A DNA stretch of 64,000 nt from Ulota crispa (taxonomy: Eukaryota; Streptophyta; Bryopsida; Orthotrichales; Orthotrichaceae), in the NCBI GenBank assembly GCA_963920765.1, contig OY987245.1:24816727-24880726 (forward strand), read 5' to 3'. Positions 9,081 to 19,879 of this stretch are shown piece after piece (the stretch's first letter is position 1; the number at the start of each line of letters is the position of its first letter). Position numbers and translations under genes: made by a program. The notes under the pieces were generated by a model. The model was not told the origin of the DNA, did not search any database, and was given only the letters and a program-made list of their open reading frames with translations.

Positions 9081-12079
9081 ATGGGATTGCCCACTCGATT
9101 AGATTGCAGACAACAGTATGGGCAACAGTGTAGAAGCTTTTCGTTGGTGCCTGGAGCTAGTGCACAGGTGAGTCAATTGTAACTTTTCATCATACACCTG
9201 TTATAAGGTAGATGACTTAAAACCAAGTTTGTAAAGTAATTTAGCACACGTGCAGATTCAAGTTAGAAATGGGGCAACTTGTATGAGGTCCCCGTTTTAG
9301 AAAGATGTTCTGAGGTCTCCTTTGATAAACAGATCGCCACATTTTCCGCAAAGTAACAGAACATGAACTTGGTTGACCGTCACCTAAACTCAAAACCCCA
9401 GTATTGATGGGAATGGAACTGCTATTAAGTTACTTTTTGGAAATTGTGTGACCAGTACGTCTGTGCGATCACACTCTTCAAGTCTCGATGGCCTATTTAC
9501 CCTTCTTTATCCATGCCCTCGTCCTCTCATGGAAGAAGAAGCTGTGGACAAATCTGGTGTTCATCATATGCATCATCCCCTAGTGCCAATGCTTCAGGTA
9601 TGTATCAGGTGCCCGTTGCTATGGAAAGAGGTTGATGCATACTGGAGAGAATGTGACTGACGCGGATGACGTATGTTGTCGATTCAGGCGATACACAGAC
9701 AATTGAACAACTTTGGGAGTTGTATTTTGCGGATCCTTTCCAGTGGTGGGACAACAGAGTTGACAAGGTATCACCAGGACTATCAGTCAGTTGGTGATAG
9801 AAAGTCGATGTATGACTTGCATCACTAAGTGGGGAGGATTTTTCTTGCTTGTACAGGGTTCTGGGCACTCAGTGAATCAACAGGCACAAAATTTGGCCTT
9901 CATGTATTCTGGAGTGGAGCCTGATTAGATCATTGTCGTTGTTTAGACACATGTATTCCTTGATTGTTGATTGTTGGGTGCAGATTAAGTATCAGTCAGG
10001 TTTGCCAGATCTGATGGTGGGTTGTGGTGTCTACAGAAGAGTCCCAGGTCACCTGACTTGAAACATAAAGTGACAAGGAAAGCACTTTGGGTAGATGGTT
10101 GGTCGACTCCAGCATGGGTGAAGGCAAGACTCAAATCGGTGACTGAAGGGCGATTTGTACGAGGTGGCGGTGGCAGTATGAATGTGCAAAGTGCTAGGAC
10201 CACGAGTGAAGCAATTGCTATTCTGAAGAATTGCTTACAACAAGGCATTGCTATAGACTCGTACATGTATGTTGAAGTTCTGAAGCGGTGCTTGAAGCAG
10301 AGAGACCTTATAGCAGCCAAGGAGGTCCATAACTGGATCGTCAAGAGTGGAATGGACCAAAATACATATGTGGCGAACAACCTACTGAGTGTGTATATCA
10401 GATGTGGGAGACTGCAGGATGCACGCCTAGTGTTTGATGGACTTGTGAAGAAGGATGTTATCAGTTGGAATGCCATGATTGGAGGTTATGCTCAGCGCAA
10501 TCATGCTAAAGATGCAATGGAAGTATTCTATCAAATGCGTCAAGGGAATGTGCAGGCGGATGACATCACTTATTTGAGCATCCTGAAGGCATGTGCTGGT
10601 CCATCAGCTTTGAAATGGGGCAAAGAAGTTCATGCATACATCAGGCATGGTGGCCATGAATCAGATGTGCGTGTAGGGACTGCCCTCCTTAAGATGTATG
10701 CAAAGTGTGGTTGCATCAAGGAGGCCAGGCAAATTTTTGATAATTTGACCAACAGTGATGTCTTTTCCTGGAATGTTATGATTGGCGCATATGCAGAAAG
10801 TGGCAGTATCGATGATGCCCGACTAGTTTTTGACAGGATGAAGGAACGGGATGTAATCACGTGGACTGTGATGATTGGAGCTTATTCAGAAAGTGGTTGT
10901 GGTGAGGAAGCATATAGGCTCTTCCTCCAAATGATTCGGGAAGGCTTCAAACCAGATGTAATCACTTACATAAGCATCCTGAATGCATGTGCAAGCCTAG
11001 GGGCTTTGGAGTGGGTGAAGGAGGTTCATAGCCATGCCCTGGGAGCAGGACTTGAGTTGGATTTGCGTGTTGCCAGTGCGCTTGTTCACATGTATGCAAA
11101 GAGTGGCAGTATTGAGGATGCCCAACTAGTTTTTGACAGGATGAAGGAACGCAATATAATCACATGGACTGCGATGATTGGCGGACTTGCACAACATGGA
11201 CGTGGGCACGAAGCTCTGGAAGTCTTCAGAAATATGAATGAAGATGGTGTAAAGCCCGACGCGCTTTCATTAGTGGCAGTCTTGTCGGCCTGTAGTCATG
11301 CAGGCCTTCTGGATGATGGCCGTCGACTCTTTCGAGCTATGACGCAAGATTATGGCATCGTGCCTGATATTTTTCTTTGTAACTGCATGGTGGATCTTCT
11401 TGGGCGAGCAGGACACTTGGAGGAAGCAAAGCTCTTCATTGATAACATACCAGTGAAACCAGATGGAGCAACTTGGGGAGCCTTGCTCGGTGCTTGTAGG
11501 ACTTATGGGAATGTGGAATTGGCCGAACATGCTGCTAAAGAGCGTCTGAAATTGGAACGGAATCATGCCGGGACATATGTGCTGCTTTCCAACATTTATG
11601 CCGCTGCTGGCAAGTGGGACCAGGTGTCATCAGTCCGCAGTATGATGCAGGAGAGAGGTATACGCAAGGAGCCAGGGCGTAGCTGGATTGAAGTTGATAA
11701 CAAGATCCATCGCTTTGTTGTAGGAGACACATCTCACCCAGAAGCCAAGGAGATATATGCTGAGCTTAACAGATTGACCGAAAAAATTAAGGCTGCAGGT
11801 TACATTCCTGATACCCGGCTAGTGTTGCAAAATATAGATGAGGAGGACAAGGAGCTAGCTCTTTGCTCCCATAGTGAGAAGTTGGCTATTGCTTATGGAT
11901 TGATGCGCACACCCAAAGGACAACCAATTCGTGTACACAAGAACCTTCGGGTGTGTTCAGATTGCCATACAGCAACCAAGTTTATCTCAAAGGTGACAGG
12001 ACGGGAGATTTTGGCCAGGGATGCTAATCGCTTTCACCGCTTTAAAGATGGCGTCTGCTCTTGTAGTGATTACTGGTGA
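9081..12079 (+). CDS. PPR-DYW RNA-editing factor with N-terminal OSB-type PDF motif
   Basis: Proposed exons are 9081-9167, 9456-9597, 9688-9767 and 10037-12079, giving about 783 residues. The ATG at 9081 opens a basic Ser/Arg-rich leader (RQQYGQQCRSFS) that suits organelle import. The second and third exons and the start of the fourth encode a PDF motif: LWELYFADPFQWWDNR, then SPDLKHK and ALWVDGWSTPAWVKARL. This motif belongs to the OSB organellar single-stranded-DNA-binding proteins; no OB fold is evident. The last exon holds about 12 PLS-type PPR repeats (for example SWNAMIGGYAQ and TWTAMIGGLAQHG). E and E+ segments follow (GATWGALLGACR, PGRSWIEV). A full DYW deaminase domain ends the protein, with HSEKLA active-site text, CSDCH zinc ligands and a terminal CSCSDYW. 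DYW proteins deaminate C to U in mitochondrial or plastid RNA. An alternative start by splicing from the RumA-like exons keeps the same frame. Confidence 0.8.
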
Positions 12080-12171
12080 TTGGATGGGCATTCCAACCTT
12101 TTTAGCGCTTTGTTGGGATTTTTTGGTCACTTAGTGATGTGCAGGGGCAGGGAGTGTTTAGTTGCAGCTGT

Positions 12172-12403
12172 TTAACCCCTGAATGGCCCTTGGGCTCTAG
12201 AGATACGGTACCAAATACGGTCGCAACCAATATTCAGAAGTTTGAATCAGCTGGAAATTAAATATTACAACCATACATATTGAAGGGTTGTATGACGGTG
12301 GGTGCATAAAAAAAATTGGAAAGCCCTCGGAGCAGCTCAAATACGTCTGTACATACGACCGTACATATGATCGCAAAGGGCTTTCGGGCCGTTCAGGGGT
12401 TAA
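12172..12403. mobile_element. Fold-back MITE with TTAACCCCTGAAYGGCCC ends
   Basis: The left end is TTAACCCCTGAATGGCCC. The reverse complement of the right end is TTAACCCCTGAACGGCCC. The interior has further short inverted text around ATACGGTCGCA. It starts 93 bp after the PPR stop codon, so it may lie in the 3' UTR. It shares TTAACCC ends with the elements at 17940, 36002 and 60801. Confidence 0.7.
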
Positions 12404-13418
12404 TGCTGAACTTTAGTTTCTGAATGGAGTTTCTGAATGGAAAGGACTCAAATGTGGTCCTCACGGCAATCTTGAAGGTACATTTTTTTTAAAGGTTTGC
12501 ATGTCCCTACATTTAGACATACCTCATATTATGCAAGAATTTCTTGATGTTTTCCAAGTCTGTATCTCCCAATGTTTTGCAAACCAAAGCAATTCCTGAC
12601 ATTTATTTTTATGGTGATTTGTTTCTTATGGAATTTGAAGAGTTCATATTTAGTCAAATATGCCATGTTTTTATTAAACTTTTGTGTGAACTTGGAATTT
12701 ACTTGAATTCACGGAGTTTTACCGGAAGTAACTGAAATTCAGTGACGTAGTAGTACAGGAGTTGGGAAGTACGGGAGGGGTGAGAGAGGGAGTGGAGCTG
12801 TCAAGAGCACTGGAGTCATGAAAATGCTTATGAACCTGTCGCTGCCTCACACATGGCCACGACCACGTCGGCCCTGCACTTCCCGTGACCCCTGATTGCA
12901 ACTAAACCTGCACAGCTGCACTCCTCCGTTCGCATGCCGCCGCCTCTCCTTGTCTGCCGTGCTCTTGGTCCTCTCTCTTCCAGCAATGCCAGTAAGACAA
13001 TCGTTGATTACTCCCCCGCCCCCACCTCGTCTCTCTGATCTGGTATAATCCTCTTACTCCTGACTCTAGCTCCCACAACACTGACTTACTCCCCCGCTCT
13101 CTCCATGCTTCTCCACTCTCTGTCAGTTCCTCCGTGATCGACCTCGCATCATTAGCATTGTGCACATAGCTACACTGGGATCTTGCGCACCTCTGTGGAC
13201 TAGTTCCTTCCTGGGGTCTCAACATGTTCGTTAGTTACATATGACATATACAGTTTGACACGTGCGCCTGAGCAAATATATTCTCTCGACTATCGTTCTG
13301 AAGAAGACCGGTCGACATGGTCTACATAGGAGGTGGAAGTGTCGTTGCATTGTGGTGATCCAGTTCCGAAGTCTCGTGGCACTGCCTAGGCTTGGTGGAG
13401 AAGAAGATTGCGAGCACC
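12404..13418. other. Intergenic spacer and probable promoter of the membrane-protein gene
   Basis: No coding exon is recognised. Open frames on the minus strand around 12900-13225 are C/T-rich shadows without family resemblance. The 500 bp before 13419 presumably hold the promoter of the following gene, but no clear TATA element was identified. Confidence 0.4.
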
Positions 13419-14616
13419 ATGCTTGGATTCAGGCGGTTCATGTGGATAATTTTGTATGTGCAGTTCTTGTGTTGCACTGCGACTCGGCTGAGTGCGACCT
13501 CTTCTGAGGCTGATCTGCATCATCACGAGAAGATCTCAAGCATGACTACGGTAACCAGTCCTCACACCGACGCTTTTTCCTGATCCCCACCATTCCACGA
13601 AATGCATGGACGTAATTTCCATCAATGCTCGGAGCTTTCTGCAGCTGAATGTCGCACAACTTTTTGGTCGTTAAAAGCATTATAATACCAATCATCCCTT
13701 TTGAAGTCTTTACATGTGTTTTTGAATATTCTACAGATTTTTCAAGTTAGTTATAACTATATGTAAATGTCCCATTGACTATCAAAAGTAATACTAGACT
13801 ACCGCTTCGATCCAAAGAAAAGAAGTACGAGGAGATTCAAGCTTGAGTAAGATATTGACACGAGACGATTTTGGTTTTTTTGTGCAGCAGCAGGGGCTAA
13901 TTGGAATTTCGAATCCGGAGACGCACAAATCAAAGAATCTTTGGTGCCGACGGTGTCTGCGAATCCATGACGATGAAGGTAACTTCCCTTGAATTGGCAG
14001 CTTTGTGAGCTGAACAAGACCAAGATCTACCAATCCTTGTTTTTAGAAGACCCCATTAAGCAACGATTGCTAGTTCTCCCTAAAAAAAGCACCTAGGGGC
14101 TAGAGTCTCCGATACATAAATAGATAAATACTACATATTTGTAAAACTTACATCGCGTATGGCTTTATATATGTATGTATACAATCCAGAATACATGGCC
14201 TGAATGGGACTTTCACTTGGGGTCAAGTTAATGAACACTGTGGTGGTCAATGACATGCAGCAGCAGCACCATCGATTCCAGCTGCAACGGGAGATCCGCC
14301 CATGGCCGATCTGCCCACCCTGCCCACGGATCCGGAAGGCAGCGCGGGGACAGCGCCGCCAGCGCCTCGCACCAACCCGTCGAGCCTGCTGGGGCCATCT
14401 GGGAGTCCGGGCGGCGGAGTAATGGGCGTGGGGAATAGCAACAAGTCGGGGCTGGCGAACACAGTGGGCATTAGTGCCGGGGTGGGCGCGACTGCAGGCG
14501 TGACGGTGCTCCTGATGGCCGTGCTGTATTACTTCAAGCCCGACATCTTGCTTTGCTGCAAGACCTGCGTCCGAGTGCAGGTCTTCCACCACTCCCCTGC
14601 CCCCTCCAAAAAGTGA
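13419..14616 (+). CDS. Small single-pass membrane protein, proline-rich, function unknown
   Basis: Three exons with matching phase are proposed: 13419-13550, 13888-13978 and 14261-14616 (TGA), for 192 residues. The first ATG starts a typical signal peptide (FMWIILYVQFLCCTATRLSA) with cleavage likely near residue 25. A His-rich patch and a basic CRRC segment follow. Next comes a Pro/Ser/Gly-rich stretch of about 60 residues (LPTLPTDPEGSAGTAPPAP). One hydrophobic helix with small residues (SAGVGATAGVTVLLMAVLYY) precedes a short cytoplasmic tail with Cys pairs (LLCCKTC). The predicted topology is type I, with an extracellular arabinogalactan-like stalk. I do not recognise a family. The consistent phase of three exons argues for a real gene, but exon 2 is the weakest part. 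Confidence 0.55.
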
Positions 14617-17600
14617 CCACCCCACTCCCACACTCCTATAGTCCCACAATCCCACTCCTTCCGTCATCTTGCAGTCTTTGCCATTACGAGCGCCATTACA
14701 AGTGCCAGGGCTCAGTACTAGCGAGATCATTGTTCTTTACAGTGGCTCCACATAGCAAACCTTACACCAGAAATTTCTATACCTTTTTGGAAACCGTGTG
14801 AGGTTTTAGCAGTTTTAACACATTGGCAGTGGGTTTGGCAATTTAAGGAAATCCTATGTGGGACTACTGCGCTTTAATTGTTCAGTCCTCGCATTTGAGG
14901 GAGAAGTGCGAGGTTCAAGAGATGCCTGGCGAGCTGAGAAGGAATCTCTTTCGACACCAAATCTCTCCTCACGATGTTAGTATTTTCTATTGCAGTTGAC
15001 GTCCCATCTGTAAAAGTAGTCAGTTTTTCCTGGGATCGATAATTCTTTGGCGAGGTGTTTGGGATTCTGAGTGTTGTATGCAGGATTTTTATGTTTTTTT
15101 GCTTAGAGTTTTTGAGCGACTTGAATGTCATACGTCTGGTGCTCATTAGGGATTGGAGATGGATTAAACCTTCACTTATGCTGGGTTCTTTTGACATATT
15201 ATCTGAGACCGTCATGGTTGTCACATTGTACCGCTTGTCCATCCGCCCGAAGTGTCTGATTGAGCTCATGTCCACCCAATGCAGTCAGTTGACATCAAAA
15301 AAAATGATAAAAAATGATAAAAAAAACTTACTTTGTATATGTTGGGGACACTCGTTGTTGCCAATATGTAATCCAAATGTGGATTTTAAAACCATATCAC
15401 GCAGAAAATATGAAAAATAGTATTTGATTCTTCCTTCTTGAGATCAAAAACCCTAAAAAAAAGCAAGCCAGTGGACAGACACATCCATACAAAGTTACAA
15501 ATTGTCTGTTTTGTATGCGGGCTTGTGCTGTCAGATAGTAAAATCTTGCCCAAAGTAACAACCATGGAGACCGTGAGTTCCTTTTCAAGGGGTTGGGTGA
15601 CATCCCTTTTAATAGGACAACAAATTATGATTTTTCAAAAGAAATTGAAATCTCAAAATTAGTTGTTTGTTGGGAATTTGAAGGACAACGGAGCCCTCGT
15701 ACATTTGACAGTGCCTGAGAGATTCTGGACCACTATGAGTCCATATCCATACAAGGACTAGGTACTATAAACATTTGATTTGAAAAGCAAGCCCGGACAC
15801 ATGTAGCCAAGTCCCCGAAATATTACTTGCTAATATGTAAAACCAAGCATGTGAATAGATGAGATTCCCTTAAAATTTAATAAACTCAGTTTCTTCTACC
15901 TTGTAGGCTGTAGCTAGGTGACTTTTCTCCTCTATACAAATCTTGAAGATAAGCTTGAGGTTGATATCCAAAGAAGATACAACTTTGTTATGAATTGCAT
16001 ATATTACTCAAGGAAAACAATGTTCACATTACAATGACCTATCAATAATTGACATGTTTCATTTTAGTTGTTATCATGTCGTTGAGGACAAGGTTTTGGT
16101 ATATTGAGCTTGATTTTAGAAGAGATGGTATGTAAGAATTTCAAGCAATTACTCTTTGTGACCAACATGTCAAAAACTCAAATTTATATGTAATAAACTA
16201 AAATCTCTTAAGAAAAATGGCTTGAAAATGATTTTATATGTTATGATTTACATGTCCACCTTTGTATTATTTTTAATAGGCAATACCTTAACAATGGAGC
16301 AAGAATGATCTTTCAAAAATTTCCCTCTGTTTAGTCATTTCAAAACCAAAACCTAGTGTAGAGATTGTTACATCTTTAATGTTTTGTCATTTTTATCTAG
16401 AAATTGAGTGAGTATGATGGAAAATGCACTTCAAAAGTGCTTTGCTTACTTCTTTGGGCAAAATGATGACTTTGCCATGAAAGTGCCATTTTGTGACCTC
16501 ATTTATCTCTCAATGCTTATGGGGAATAGTAAAAAAATGCATGAATCTTAGAAACGTACATTGATTAACTTGGTGTTCATTACAATGGCACTTTAAGTGA
16601 TAATGATGATTTTGTAGTTGTTACTAGAACCTCATATGTATATTTGTTCAGGGTCATTATGAATAATTAGAGACAAAGTTTTTGGTTCCAAGGAAATTTT
16701 AAATGACTAATGTGGATTGGTTGAGGTGGCCAGATTTTGGCAAGATATGTCCGTTACAAGGTGACCATTTTTTTATAAAGATTGCACAATTTAAAAAAAA
16801 TAAAATAGAGCACGTATTCTCATATTTGAAAAGCACAAGACTATGTGCTTCTACGGATGTATAATGTGCTATTTATATTAATAGATTAAAAATACATGAA
16901 ATTTTCAACATTCATGTATGGAATTTGCAAATGGTGGGAATAAAATGGAGAATAAGTGGAATGTGTAGATGGAAATATTAAGGTAGCCTGTTTGAGACCC
17001 CTATTTTTTTCTAATTTTCACTTTTGATAATTTCAATGAAATTATTCGTTAATTATCAATCTCTATACACTTGCTTTTGTAATTTCAAAACTTAGTATAT
17101 ATCATTAAATTTGGAGGTATCTCACTTATGTTACTTCGATGAACCATTGTAGTAGATGTGTGCATTTCTCATAATTAATTGGTTCCTTCAAATTTGGTTT
17201 TTCACTTAAAATTTTGAATATTTCACTTAAAACCTTTTGATGATCTTGAAAGCATGAGGATACAAATTGACCTTTAAGGGACATGAATCCTACATACTCT
17301 TGGTACTTTAAGAATTTGTGACAAGCAATTTTTGGGATTTGAGTATATAGAAGTAAATAATCATGATTATAATTGTAATGAGTTGATCTTGATCTATTAG
17401 TAGTAATCTCTAAAGACATAGGGATACTACAAAGCTCCATAAACATGAAAATGAACTAAAACATGAAATTTAGAGGAATAATTGAACAATGACTTTCAAG
17501 TAGCAATTATGAGATATGACTTCTCGATCGTATCCATTAGTTAGATGAATTATTGCATTCACCAACATTTACCAACAAAACCTAGAATTATAATACCTAG

Positions 17601-17939
17601 ATCCTTCTAATGTTGATTATGGAATGAGAATTTGTGAATTTCAAAAGATTCATTTTGTTTGTATCTATAGTATCAAAATATTTAAAGATATCATATATTT
17701 ATTTTTAAAGTTCACTTTGAAAATATATATTTTGGATTGGAAAGTCAATTGTTACATTGAAACAAACTAATAGTTTGTGAATCATAAAACAATCTTGAAG
17801 GTAAACACCAAATAAGTTCAAGAAAAATTAACACAAGAATCTAGCACTTGTAGATAGATAGAAAACAAGCTTCCTATATGCAAGGGATCTTTTTATATTT
17901 AGCTAGTGCTTGAAATTTGAATGCCAAGCATGTAAGGGA
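14617..17939. other. Gene-poor AT-rich spacer
   Basis: A 133-codon open frame on the minus strand (14874-15275) has no recognisable domain and no splice support. The rest, to the fold-back element at 17940, shows no gene, no clear repeat and only scattered homopolymers. Confidence 0.4.
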
Positions 17940-18016
17940 TTAACCCCTAAATGCATGAGGCACCAAGTTCTAGTGTAAACCCACCAAAATTTGGTGCCTC
18001 AAGCATTTAGGGTTAA
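17940..18016. mobile_element. 77-bp fold-back element with TTAACCC ends
   Basis: The left arm reads TTAACCCCTAAATGCATGAG and continues GCACCAA. The reverse complement of the right arm reads TTAACCCTAAATGCTTGAGG and continues CACCAA. The loop is about 20 bp. It is the shortest member of the TTAACCC-ended group in this window. Confidence 0.65.
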
Positions 18017-19879
18017 AGAAGATACATTCAAGATACAAGTTCCTAAAAACACCACTTAATTAACGGCTTCTTTAATTGAATTACATCTCCACTTTCAAGC
18101 ATATATTATTGATGTCATGCTCTTAGTATATTTGCCATTACATCTTTGTCCTTCATGATCTTTGCATGCAATATCCTAAAAAAAAAACAATCCAACTTGT
18201 GATGTTTTAGAACTCTTAACCACATGCTAAAGAAACATGTAATAACTAATAACACTTACGCTTAGAAACATTGTATATATCATTAAAAAAAAATCACATG
18301 GCATATAAAAAGTATCCTATGAAAAGTTTTGCCAATTCAAGAAAGGCTAAACAAAGTTCATAACATATAACAAATGAATAATTCTGCAAAAAAATGTTTA
18401 CACTGATAGTATTATACCACAAAAACAACAATTTTTTTTGTGCTAATAACCAAATCCATCGTCTCCATAGTCATATAGGGTCTCAAAACAGGATATTCAA
18501 ATGTGAAAAGTTCACAAATACAATGTTGATGACGTTTTTGGGAACGTCTTTTCTTCATTATGCAGTTGTGCTATGAATTAGTTCTTAATGCTTGCAAGAA
18601 ATTATGAATTTGTATCTTTTTGCAAAGGGTTAATTTTTTTTAATGACCCAGACATCAGAATCTTGTCAATCTTTGTCAAGGACTTGCTTTGTACTAGACA
18701 GTCACATGGAAAACCCTGTCCAAACTTCAGCTTGCTTGCTAGGGCAGGAGATACCACTGAATCTACCACCCAATCTCCGGGGATATTTTGAGTATCCTTG
18801 ATAAAAACCTTGATAAAAACCCTGTTTCTAATTTTCAATTGGGCTTTGTGTATGCACCGGGTATGGCCCTCCTTTATATTAGGGAATTGATATGCACACT
18901 ACTGACACTAGGGGTTTGTTATATGCACACTGGGGATAAATTTTAGATATTTACCAGGATAAATTTTAGATATTTACCATCAATAAGTTGAATTTGAAAT
19001 TTAAGTTGAATTTGAAATTTTTTAATTTGTATTTGGATTTAGACCTTGATCCAATCTAGAATCACAAAGGAGGATACAATTGAACAAAGCCTAGTGGAAA
19101 AGAGTTCTTGTGATTTGGTCTACTCTCAATATGTAGAGAAAATGAACTAATAGGAAGTTTTAATTGAGGATGTACTGTACATGATTGAATTTTTCTCCTT
19201 TGTCACTAAAGTTGAATCATCTATGATCAAGCAAATTTCTCTACCAATTGTAATTACGTAACAATGATATTTAGCTTTTCTAGTCACAGACTAGACATGG
19301 CCCCAAAGGTCACTATAATCACACAAACAAGCCATGGGACAAAATCATTTTCCCTTATCTAATTCCTACGCAATCCTCTAATAGGTGATCCAAATACCAA
19401 CCAAGGTATGTACACCACTAATTAGCACTTATTGCAATTATAAAAAAATTGATTACAATTTGGATAAAAGAAGAACACATGTTTCTTTACAAATAGAAGA
19501 AAATGTGGGAATGGAGAACTTTGACCCAAATGAAGAAATAACAATTGTTTTAAAAATTCATCTACATAGAGCATGGATAACTCATAATAAGGTCACCCTT
19601 GAGTTAAGCATAATCAAAAGTAAGAAAGAATGCTAGATTCACATGATAACACGTGTTCAATGAATTCTCTCATTATGGTCTATTGTGCCCTCCTATTCAT
19701 TAGGAATCGAGTGGTGCAACATAGTTTTTGAAGAATTTAATAAAGTAATGTGCAAATGTATACAAAATCCTACAGTAGTTTTACAAGATACCTGATTTAT
19801 GGTACCGTCCTCGGCATTAGCTCAACAGCATGGGAAGCATGACCTCTTCTGCATCAGCTCACATTCTTAGCTCACCTTC
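18017..19879. other. Spacer with second copy of the dispersed repeat
   Basis: The part from about 18876 to 19100 resembles 5177-5400. Both start with GGGAATTGATATG, carry ATATG(TG)CACAC twice or more, and then share TTTGGA(T/C)TTAGA, AATCTAGAA and AATTGAACAA text in the same order. Within this copy GGATAAATTTTAGATATTTA is directly duplicated. No gene is seen. Confidence 0.5.

Noticed and set aside
12902-13225. 107-codon minus-strand frame
   Set aside because: Opposite a C/T-rich promoter stretch; it has no family resemblance.
14874-15275. 133-codon open frame on the minus strand
   Set aside because: No domain, no splice partners and no resemblance to a known family. The length is possible by chance in AT-rich DNA.
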